A stretch of 64,000 nucleotides of DNA. It comes from JBAXPV01 sp037132075 (GTDB lineage Bacteria; Bacteroidota; Bacteroidia; Bacteroidales; CAIXZF01). A model generated the notes under the pieces. That model saw only the letters and a list, made by a program, of their open reading frames with translations. It did not search any database and was not told the DNA's origin. A program made the position numbers and the translations under genes. The stretch lies in NCBI GenBank assembly GCA_037132075.1, contig JBAXPV010000004.1, positions 87,378 through 151,377 on the forward strand. Reading direction: 5' to 3'. Shown one piece after another: positions 57,335 to 64,000 of the stretch. Numbering within the stretch: the first letter of the stretch is position 1; every line of letters begins with the position of its first letter.

Positions 57335-57874
57335 TTAGTTCTTGACTACTTTCTCAATGGCATAATGAAGGTCGATACCACGAAGGTTTTTCCCAATGAT
57401 CACGCCATTCGGGTCGAGCAGGAAGTTTGACGGGATAGAGTTCACGCCATAAGCTGCTGATGCAGTACTTTGCCATCCTGCCAGGTCACTTACATGACAA
57501 TCCCAACTCAGGTTGTCAGACTTTATGGCATTGACCCAGGGATCTTTTTGCTTGTCAAGAGAAACGCTATAGATTTTGAACCCTTTCCCATTGACAAATT
57601 TCTTGCCTTTGTATTTATTGTACGCTTCAACAACATTCGGGTTTTCCCTGCGACAGGGGCCACACCAGGATGCCCAGAAGTCAACCAGTACATAATTACC
57701 TTTCAATGAAGAGAGTTTAATTGGTTTTCCATCAACTCCATTCAATTCAATTTCAGGGGCTTTATCACCCACATTGGTTCCGGTTTTAACTTCTTGTGCA
57801 ACGGCTTTGTTGTTTGTTGCGCTCCAGAATAAAGGCAGGGTTGCCAGCAGGAATAAATAAGCTGCTTTCTTCAT
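57335..57874 (-). CDS. Secreted TlpA/ResA-like thioredoxin
   Basis: 179 residues. A signal peptide (MKKAAYLFLLATLPLFWSAT ... AVAQ) sends it to the periplasm. The thioredoxin fold has the redox motif WASWCGPCRRE and the cis-Pro region SIPSNFLLDPNG, with the usual insertion of TlpA-type proteins. It probably reduces or shuffles disulfides of envelope proteins. That is suggestive here, because the cohesin-like domains in the window carry conserved cysteine pairs, but no link beyond proximity is shown. murA ends 28 bases upstream. Confidence 0.9.
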   Translation of the reverse strand: MKKAAYLFLLATLPLFWSATNNKAVAQEVKTGTNVGDKAPEIELNGVDGKPIKLSSLKGNYVLVDFWASWCGPCRRENPNVVEAYNKYKGKKFVNGKGFKIYSVSLDKQKDPWVNAIKSDNLSWDCHVSDLAGWQSTASAAYGVNSIPSNFLLDPNGVIIGKNLRGIDLHYAIEKVVKN

Positions 57875-57902
57875 ATGTCTATATAAATGTTTGGGTTAAA
57901 TT

Positions 57903-59210
57903 TCAGGGTATCCTTACAATTTCCGCGCCAAGATTTTTTAATCGCTGGTCGATATTCTGATAGCCGCGATCAATCTGGTCAACATTGTCGATTACAGAGC
58001 GTCCCTGTGCGGATAACGCGGCAATCAGCAGTGAAACCCCGGCTCTAATGTCAGGCGACGACATCCTGATTCCCCTGAGCGGGTATTGACGGTTTAATCC
58101 GATGACAGTGGCGCGGTGCGGATCACAAAGAATGATCTGTGCACCCATGTCAATCAGCTTGTCGACGAAGAACAAACGGCTTTCAAACATCTTCTGGTGG
58201 ATCAGCACAGTCCCTTTTGCCTGAATGGCGGTAACAAGTGCAACGCTGATGAGGTCAGGGGTGAATCCAGGCCATGGGGCATCAGCAATGGTCATGATCG
58301 AGCCATCCATAAAAGTGTCCACTTCGTAGGATTCCTGTGCAGGTATGAACAGATCATCACCTTTTCTTTCAATGACAATTCCGAGTCTGCGAAAGACTTC
58401 CGGGATCATTCCAAGATGAGGATAACTTACATCTTTAATGAGAATTGACGATTGAGTCATGGCAGCCAGGCCAATAAAACTGCCAATCTCAATCATATCC
58501 GGCAGAAGCTTATGCTCACAGCCATGAAGTTCATCAACACCTTCAACTGTGAGAAGGTTTGAGCCAACACCAGTGATTTTAGCACCCATGCTGTTCAGCA
58601 TCTTACAGAGCTGGTAGACATAGGGTTCGCAGGCAGCGTTAAATATCGTTGTTGTTCCTTTTGCGAGAGTGGCAGCCATAACAATATTGGCAGTTCCCGT
58701 TACAGAGGCCTCATCTAAAAGCATATGACAACCCAGGAGTTTGTCTGCATCCACGCGATAAAGTCCTTCGTCACGATCAGCATGAAAGACGGCGCCCAGC
58801 GCAGTTAAACCGATGAAGTGCGTATCCATCCTGCGGCGCCCGATTTTGTCTCCGCCAGGTTGCGGGATCCAGGCCCGTTTGAACCGGGCGAGCAGCGGAC
58901 CCAGGATCATAATGGAGCCTCTTAAGCTGCTGGCTTGTTTTCTGAATTCGTTAGTGGTGAGATATTCAAGGTCGATGTTGTCAGCCTGGAAGCTAAATTG
59001 TTCAAAGCCGGTTTTTTCAACCCTGACGCCAAGGGCAGACAGAAGCTCAATGAGTTTGTTGACATCGCGGATGTCGGGCAGTTTGCTGAGTGTTATTTTT
59101 TCAGGGGTGAGAAGCGTTGCACAGATAACCTGAAGTGCTTCATTTTTGGCACCCTGGGGGATGATTTCACCCGCGAGCTTTTTGCCACCGTGGATCTCGA
59201 AAGAGCTCAT
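57903..59210 (-). CDS. murA: UDP-N-acetylglucosamine 1-carboxyvinyltransferase MurA (Cys-to-Asp form)
   Basis: 435 residues, complete EPT fold. It adds enolpyruvate from PEP to UDP-GlcNAc, the first committed step of peptidoglycan synthesis. N-terminal IIPQGAKNEAL carries the active-site Lys/Asn (KN at 22-23). The catalytic loop reads PQPGGDKIGRRRMDTHF, with Asp121 where Escherichia coli MurA has Cys115. This substitution is common in Bacteroidota and, in other bacteria with the Asp form, prevents alkylation by fosfomycin. It starts 6 bases after the DUF4290 gene and forms one transcription unit with it. Confidence 0.96.
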   Translation of the reverse strand: MSSFEIHGGKKLAGEIIPQGAKNEALQVICATLLTPEKITLSKLPDIRDVNKLIELLSALGVRVEKTGFEQFSFQADNIDLEYLTTNEFRKQASSLRGSIMILGPLLARFKRAWIPQPGGDKIGRRRMDTHFIGLTALGAVFHADRDEGLYRVDADKLLGCHMLLDEASVTGTANIVMAATLAKGTTTIFNAACEPYVYQLCKMLNSMGAKITGVGSNLLTVEGVDELHGCEHKLLPDMIEIGSFIGLAAMTQSSILIKDVSYPHLGMIPEVFRRLGIVIERKGDDLFIPAQESYEVDTFMDGSIMTIADAPWPGFTPDLISVALVTAIQAKGTVLIHQKMFESRLFFVDKLIDMGAQIILCDPHRATVIGLNRQYPLRGIRMSSPDIRAGVSLLIAALSAQGRSVIDNVDQIDRGYQNIDQRLKNLGAEIVRIP

Positions 59211-59216
59211 AAAAAT

Positions 59217-59858
59217 TTAATCGATACGTTTCTTCCTGCGTTGGAATTTCATATTTTTATTGTCTTTCGGGAAGAATTTCTTCTTCTTTACGACATTTTG
59301 TGCCAGGATGTCATTGGTGTTATTCAGCCTTGTTTCTGTATCCAGGTTGATTTTTCCACCGGAAAGTTCAGACAACTGCGCATAGATCACCTCATCAGCA
59401 ACCGCATCACGGTTCCAGAGCAAATAGGTCTTTTTAAGGTGGTTGGCAATATTCTTTATAAGGACAGCTTTTTCCGGACTGTCTTCCAAAGCGGCAGTTT
59501 GCTTGATCATATTCTCCACGTTCTTGCCATAATGGCCGTAACGCAGGTTCTTGACAGTATACTTAATTTTTTCTGGCTTGGCGATCAGAACTTCACGTGA
59601 GGGTGCGGGGTAGGGGGCATCGACATCTAGTTTGAAGTCGGAGATGATATAAAGATGATCCCAGAGTTTTTGTTTGTAATCGCCATTGTCTTTCACCTGG
59701 GGACTCAGCTGAGCCATCACGTTGACAACGGTTTTGGCGCATTTTGTCCGCAGGTCGCGGTCTTCGATGCCGAGTAAATATTCTACAGTGCTTTGCAGCG
59801 TCCTTCCGTATTCGGCAAGGATAAGGTGTTTGCGGGAAGTGTTATAATCTAAATCCAT
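59217..59858 (-). CDS. DUF4290 family protein
   Basis: 213 residues, a conserved family restricted mostly to Bacteroidota and usually found next to murA, as here. Starts MDLDYNTSRKHLILAEYGRT. It is mainly helical by composition, without signal peptide or membrane segment, and ends in a strongly basic tail (KKKKFFPKDNKNMKFQRRKK) that could bind nucleic acid or an acidic surface. No catalytic motif is visible. A full TTTG-N18-TATCTTTG promoter lies about 110 bases upstream, so it is the first gene of the DUF4290-murA unit. Confidence 0.9.
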   Translation of the reverse strand: MDLDYNTSRKHLILAEYGRTLQSTVEYLLGIEDRDLRTKCAKTVVNVMAQLSPQVKDNGDYKQKLWDHLYIISDFKLDVDAPYPAPSREVLIAKPEKIKYTVKNLRYGHYGKNVENMIKQTAALEDSPEKAVLIKNIANHLKKTYLLWNRDAVADEVIYAQLSELSGGKINLDTETRLNNTNDILAQNVVKKKKFFPKDNKNMKFQRRKKRID

Positions 59859-59966
59859 ATTTGGTTTATTAGACAGGCTTATCAGAGTACCAAGACCATG
59901 TCACTATTGTACGTTTGAATTCCAACAATATCAGAGAAAACTATTTGCCGGAATTTCAAATCGCTG

Positions 59967-59996
59967 CAAAGATACTAATTTCCTGTTATCTTCAAA
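59967..59996 (-). promoter_or_regulatory. Bacteroidota promoter for the DUF4290-murA unit
   Basis: On the minus strand: TTTG (59996-59993), an 18-base spacer, then TATCTTTG (59974-59967). Both elements match the consensus. It overlaps the end of the helicase gene and leaves a leader of about 100 nt. Confidence 0.65.
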
Positions 59997-62251
59997 CGGG
60001 CAAATCTAAGCAATAATTGTTTCTCTCCTGTTCCCGGGAAATCCACAGTAGCTTTCTTGCTGGCACCTGCCCCTTCTACGGTGATGACCTTGCCTTTGCC
60101 GAAGCGAGCATGTTCTACCTCCATCCCGGCTTGTATCTTTTCGATTTCCTGCATGTCGACTGATTCTGTCGGGCCGGAGTTGAGTGAATTCGAACCGGTT
60201 GTAGGGCCTTTTCGCTCTTTGGGCGTGACTTTTCGCAGGTTTTGCGGCGTATGCATCACCTTGGACGGCTGGTCGACGAATTCTGCATCAATCTCGTCGA
60301 TGAAACGGCTGGGCTGGCACATTGTCAGGTTTCCCCAGCGATAGCGCGTCTCAGCATACGCTAAGGTCAGCCGTTCCTTGGCACGCGTGATGGCGACATA
60401 GAAAAGCCTCCGTTCTTCCTCGAGTTCAGCGCGGGTACCCATTGACATATAAGAAGGGAAGAGGTTTTCCTCGAGACCGGTCACATAAACATGAGGAAAT
60501 TCAAGTCCTTTGGCCGCATGGATGGTCATCAGTGTCACTTTGTCCTGCTCTTCTTCGCCTTCTTCCTTGTCCATATCAGTAAGGAGGGAGACTTCTGAAA
60601 GGAATTCATCCAGGGTCCGCATTTTCTGGGATACAGGGATGATCTCACCGTCTTCAGAGATCGAAGGTGTGTTGGTGAAGTCACTCACGGCATTCAGGAG
60701 CTCTTCGATGTTTTCTGCCCGACTGACGCCTTCCGGGGTCTCATCCTCGCGTAGTTCCCGCAGCAGTCCTGAGTTGTTGGTGATATGGTATGCCAGGTCA
60801 TAAGCACTTTTGTGTTTTACCTGGATCTGGTAACTCTTTATTTTTGTAGTGAAGTCGCTGATTTTTGCTTTGATCCCTGAATTGATGCCGGCCCCGATTG
60901 CGTCCAGGTCATGCAAGCCCTCCCAAAGACTGAGGTTTGCTTCATCGGCAGCCACCTGGATTCTTTCCAGTGATGTTTGGCCAATACCGCGGGCGGGGTA
61001 GTTGATGATTCTCAATAGAGATTCCTGGTCATGCGGATTGACGGTGACACGGAAATAAGCCAGTAAGTCCTTGATCTCCTTTCGCCTGTAGAAAGAAAGC
61101 CCGCCATAGATCCGGTAGGGGATGTTCAGTTTTCGTAAAGCGTCTTCCAGTGAACGTGATTGTGCATTGGTACGATAGAGGATCACAAAGCCACTGTTGG
61201 GAAGCTGGTGGTTCATCTTCTGTTCAAATATAGAATGTGCCACCAATACCCCTTCCTCAGTATCTGAAGAAGCTTTCAGTACGTGGATCACGGGTCCTGC
61301 GTCATTACCGGTCCAGAGCGTTTTTTTGATCTGGTCGCGGTTGTTTTTGATCACGCAGTTGGCAGCATTCAGGATGTTTTGGGTGGAACGGTAGTTTTGT
61401 TCCAGCTTAAACACCTGGTGATCCGGGTAATCACGGCGGAAGTTGAAGATATTTTCGATGTTGGCCCCGCGGAAACCGTAGATACTTTGGGCATCATCAC
61501 CGACAACGCAGATGTTTTCGTTGTTGGCAGCCAGTCTTTTGAGAATGGTATACTGAGAAAAGTTCGTATCCTGGTACTCATCCACCAGGATATATTTGAA
61601 TTTCTGTTGATATTTTAAGAGACAATCCGGGTGATCGCGTAATAAAACATTTGTATAGAACAGCAGGTCATCGAAATCCATGGCAGAGGCTTTGAAGAGC
61701 CTTGCCTGGTAAATCTGGAAAATTTTGGCGATATGGGGTTTTTGGGCAGCCAGGTCATATTCCTTGAATTCATCATTCTCAGCATACTCAGCAGCAGAAA
61801 AGAGGTTGTTCTTGGCGAGGGAGATCCGGCTGAGTACGGCGCCCGGCTGGTAAACCTTCACATCCAGGTTAAGTTCCTTCAGGATATGTTTGATGAGATT
61901 CTTGGAATCGTCAGTGTCATATATGGTAAAGGTGGAGGGAAAGCCCAGGTGGTGGCCATCGACCCGGAGGATCCTGGCGAAGATGGCGTGAAAAGTCCCC
62001 ATCCATACGTTGCGGGCATCCTGGTCGCCAAAGAGTTCCTGGATCCGTTCCTTCATCTCCTTGGCTGCCTTGTTGGTAAAGGTCAGCGAGAGGATGTGGA
62101 AAGGTTCCACGCCTTTGGAAAGCAGGTAAGCGATGCGGTAGGTGAGGACGCGGGTCTTTCCCGAGCCTGCGCCGGCGATCACCATAACAGGTCCTTCAGT
62201 GGCTTTGACGGCCAGCTGCTGTTGTTCGTTCAGTTCTTTAAGAATATCCAT
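59975..62251 (-). CDS. pcrA: ATP-dependent DNA helicase, UvrD/PcrA family
   Basis: 758 residues from the ATG at 62251 (MDILKELNEQQQLAVKATEG); a longer frame starting at 62284 would place the promoter box inside the gene. Superfamily 1A motifs are present: Q-motif (LNEQQQLAV), Walker A GAGSGKTRVLTYR, Walker B DEYQDTN, motif III GDDAQSIYGFRG, motif IV (QNYRST), motif V (TIHAAKGLEFPHVYVTGLEE), motif VI VAITRAKERL. The C-terminal 60 residues form the Tudor-like domain typical of PcrA/UvrD (VEHARFGKGKVITVEG ... LLLRFARLKI). It acts in nucleotide-excision and mismatch repair and removes RecA or stalled RNA polymerase. The symbol pcrA is by similarity; uvrD is equally apt. Confidence 0.94.
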   Translation of the reverse strand: MDILKELNEQQQLAVKATEGPVMVIAGAGSGKTRVLTYRIAYLLSKGVEPFHILSLTFTNKAAKEMKERIQELFGDQDARNVWMGTFHAIFARILRVDGHHLGFPSTFTIYDTDDSKNLIKHILKELNLDVKVYQPGAVLSRISLAKNNLFSAAEYAENDEFKEYDLAAQKPHIAKIFQIYQARLFKASAMDFDDLLFYTNVLLRDHPDCLLKYQQKFKYILVDEYQDTNFSQYTILKRLAANNENICVVGDDAQSIYGFRGANIENIFNFRRDYPDHQVFKLEQNYRSTQNILNAANCVIKNNRDQIKKTLWTGNDAGPVIHVLKASSDTEEGVLVAHSIFEQKMNHQLPNSGFVILYRTNAQSRSLEDALRKLNIPYRIYGGLSFYRRKEIKDLLAYFRVTVNPHDQESLLRIINYPARGIGQTSLERIQVAADEANLSLWEGLHDLDAIGAGINSGIKAKISDFTTKIKSYQIQVKHKSAYDLAYHITNNSGLLRELREDETPEGVSRAENIEELLNAVSDFTNTPSISEDGEIIPVSQKMRTLDEFLSEVSLLTDMDKEEGEEEQDKVTLMTIHAAKGLEFPHVYVTGLEENLFPSYMSMGTRAELEEERRLFYVAITRAKERLTLAYAETRYRWGNLTMCQPSRFIDEIDAEFVDQPSKVMHTPQNLRKVTPKERKGPTTGSNSLNSGPTESVDMQEIEKIQAGMEVEHARFGKGKVITVEGAGASKKATVDFPGTGEKQLLLRFARLKITGN

Positions 62252-62268
62252 TTCAAAATTCAGGACCG

Positions 62269-62276
62269 CAAAAATA
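62269..62276 (-). promoter_or_regulatory. Bacteroidota -7 promoter box for the helicase
   Basis: TATTTTTG on the minus strand, an exact TAnnTTTG match 18 bases before the ATG at 62251. No well-spaced -33 element was seen. Confidence 0.55.
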
Positions 62277-62361
62277 CTCAGCAAACGGTTTGGATGGACA
62301 TAAAGATGTTAACAAGATGCCTGGAGAGCGGGAGATTGGGGGATGGGGGGATGGGGGGAAG

Positions 62362-62510
62362 CCGCGTCCCTCTGTGCAAGAAAAATTCTGGCCGAAGCGG
62401 GAACCAAAAACAATCGCGTCCCTTTGCGATACCAAAATTGTATCGCAGAGGGACGCTGTTTTAAATTTTCAACACTCTATTCTGGATTTTTCTTGCGCGG
62501 AGGGACGCGG
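62362..62510. repeat. Nested palindrome built from a GCGTCCCTCTGCG unit
   Basis: Outer arms 62362-62388 and 62484-62510 are inverted repeats matching at 24 of 27 positions (CCGCGTCCCTC...GCAAGAAAAAT). Inside lies a second inverted repeat, 62416-62432 and 62440-62456, matching at 16 of 17 positions (GCGTCCCT.TGCGATAC) with a 7-base loop. No gene is present. It looks like a non-autonomous mobile repeat or two stacked extragenic palindromes. Confidence 0.7.
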
Positions 62511-62533
62511 TTTTTTGTTTTTAAGGATTTACT

Positions 62534-62650
62534 CCCTGCGTCTCCGCGCCCCTGCGTGAGATGTTTTCTTTTTTCTCGCGGTGGCGCAGAGGCGCAGGGA
62601 ATTGGTGTTACAAATTATTGTGAATCAGCACAATTCGCATCATCAGTGTC
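62534..62650. repeat. Palindromic dispersed repeat, copy A
   Basis: About 117 bases, matching 63720-63836 with scattered differences. The left part is a long hairpin (CCCTGCGTCTCCGCGCC ... GGCGCAGAGGCGCAGGG); the right part is a unique tail (AATTGGTGTTACAAAT then TGTGAATCAGCACAATTCG). Confidence 0.8.
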
Positions 62651-62662
62651 TAACTCCAGATG

Positions 62663-63509
62663 TTACTTGATCACTACAATTCTTTCTGAAGTCTTCCCAT
62701 TCCCAGTCTGAAGCGTCAAGATATAAACCCCAGGTTTAACTGCGATCCCCGCATCATTTTTTCCAGAAAGACGAGAATCCACGACCATGACCCACCAGAC
62801 AATTGCCGGAAGTATCCAGTGTAACTGTATAGATTGCATTGGAAATACCACAATTAATTCCAGAGTTAGAATCAGTAAATACTTTCCAATTTACACCATT
62901 AAAGTACATCAGTCCAATATAGGGACAAGCAATCCAAATGTTGCCTGAAGAATCCACAGCAATGTCAGATACCCCGTTTACAGCGAATTTATTCCCGGCA
63001 AAGCTTACTGAATCAAATATTGTCCAGTTTACTCCGTCAAATTTTGCCAACCCATTTCTGGTCCCGACCCACAAGTCATTACCGTATACTTTCAAACAAT
63101 TGATGTAATTTGAAATTAATGGACAGTTCGATGTGTTAAAGCATATCCAGTTGTTTGCCCCATCGAAACGAACAAGACCAGTAACGTTATTATTGGTCCC
63201 AATCCATTTATAACCGGATGAATCAACAGTAACAGCACTCATGCATACCGACGGTATATTAGAATTATGACGGTTATAAAAAAACGTAGATGAAGTATTT
63301 GGGTTAAATTTCATGAGGCCGCCACCAAAAGCCGTCAGCCAAAAATCATTACCTTCTTTGGCAATGGACGTTATTGTTGATGTGCAAAGTTTATTGTCCC
63401 AAAATGTGTGTTGGGCAAAGGAAACAGTTTGTGTATGAAGAAGTATCAATGGAAGCATTAAATTGTATAATGCTGATTTTATGACCATAACCAGTGTCAA
63501 CCTCTTCAT
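62663..63509 (-). pseudogene. Broken secreted two-component-type propeller protein with T9SS tail remnant
   Basis: The open frame at 62754-63509 (251 residues) has a signal peptide (MKRLTLVMVIKSALYNLMLP ... SFAQ) and repeats of the two-component regulator propeller type: SITSIAKEGNDFWLTAFGGG, SGYKWIGTNNN, NDLWVGTRNGLAKFDGVNW, SGNIWIACPYIGLMYFNGVN. It stops at FSSFWKK. A different frame continues across the stop to 62663 and reads SGKNDAGIAVKPGVYILTLQ then KTSERIVVIK, the last strands of a T9SS sorting domain. The overlap lies at an A6 run (GGAAAAAATGA). Only the last 35-40 residues of the tail remain and too few blades are left for a full propeller. So the gene has probably suffered an internal deletion with a frame change. 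A sequencing indel alone would not restore the missing middle. It is flanked by the two palindromic repeats. Confidence 0.6.
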
Positions 63510-64000
63510 ATAATGATGAAATTATGGTGCTAATATAATTAATTCTTGATGACTATCAGTTTAAACCGTCCAGACATCCTTTAGCGAAACTAAGGAAATG
63601 TTTTTGAAGCGCCATGTTGCTAATTAACACTGCCCAAAGGCAAGAGCACGAATTTTTTTAATAGAACAAGGCGGAGGATCTAACGGGTTTCCACGGTTTT
63701 TGGGTTTCGCGGATTATTTCCCTGCGTCCCCGCGCCACTGCGTGAGATCTTTTCTTTTTTCTCGCGGTGGCGCGGAGACGCAGGGAATTGGTGTTACAAA
63801 TCAGTGTGAATCAGCACAATTCGTGTCATCGGTGTTCTATTCTGTGAAGTTATGTATTCCTTTTGCATTGGTATTTTTCTTTTTGGAATTTTCCTGGACT
63901 TTGGTATTTAGATTTTGGAATTTTCATGAATGTTCTATTTAAATAGAAGGTTACTGTTCAGGGGTTATTAACATGTTAACCAACCAAAGTTAGGGAATAA
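63510..64000. other. Gene-free right end
   Basis: No gene seen. It contains the second palindromic repeat (63720-63836). Before the repeat is A/T-rich spacer that would hold any promoter of the broken propeller gene; after it is A/T-rich sequence with the palindrome TTAACATGTTAA near 63968. Confidence 0.5.
63720..63836. repeat. Palindromic dispersed repeat, copy B
   Basis: Direct-orientation partner of 62534-62650. Hairpin arms at 63720-63738 and the segment ending near 63785 match at 18 of 19 positions (CCCTGCGT.TCCGCGCCAC type). The shared tail after the hairpin shows that the repeat is longer than the palindrome itself. Confidence 0.8.

Overview
The window looks like a chromosomal segment of an uncultured Bacteroidota (Bacteroidetes) bacterium. 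The evidence is: many secreted proteins with type IX secretion (T9SS) C-terminal sorting domains; several exact TAnnTTTG promoter boxes, the signature of the Bacteroidota primary sigma factor; a DUF4290 gene; a Bacteroidota-type MurA with Asp in place of the catalytic Cys; and a tmRNA whose tag ends in YALAA.

Layout. 1-420 is the start of a secreted S9 prolyl oligopeptidase on the minus strand. It diverges from a small YD-repeat-like gene (551-1462) and a 991-residue cohesin-like/T9SS type B protein (1507-4482) on the plus strand. An IS1182-family element (5038-6832) separates these from the main block. From 6854 to 51614 everything coding is on the minus strand and consists of seven secreted modular proteins: 2029, 4423, 348, 1967, 1965, 1730 and 1743 residues. 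A tmRNA gene (40486-40853) lies among them. From 51839 to 62251 comes a housekeeping block, also on the minus strand: a short NtrC-type regulator, a NatA/NatB-like ABC exporter, dnaJ, grpE, a TlpA-like thioredoxin, murA, a DUF4290 gene and a PcrA/UvrD helicase. The right end holds palindromic repeats around a broken beta-propeller gene.

The accessory system. The seven giant genes and the 991-residue protein share one parts list. It comprises a cohesin-like beta-sandwich with two conserved cysteines, Ig/PKD-like spacers, a CnaB-like fold, a bipartite dockerin-like module (WGGxNxxDA followed by GDxNGxG..NxxDAL..RR), a second cohesin-like domain and a T9SS sorting tail. The 4423-residue protein carries ten N-terminal cohesin-like modules, most alternating with Ig-like spacers, and looks like a scaffoldin. 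Five other proteins also carry a dockerin-like module. One pair (1967/1965 residues) is a tandem duplication with no difference found over about 5.7 kb except near the start codon. No dockerin-bearing enzyme is present, so a classical cellulosome is not supported. A cell-surface or matrix assembly built from cohesin-like/dockerin-like contacts is an inference that can be tested.

Limits. Domain names come from reading motifs by eye; no profile search was run. Residue positions are approximate. Start codons were chosen from signal peptides and promoter positions.
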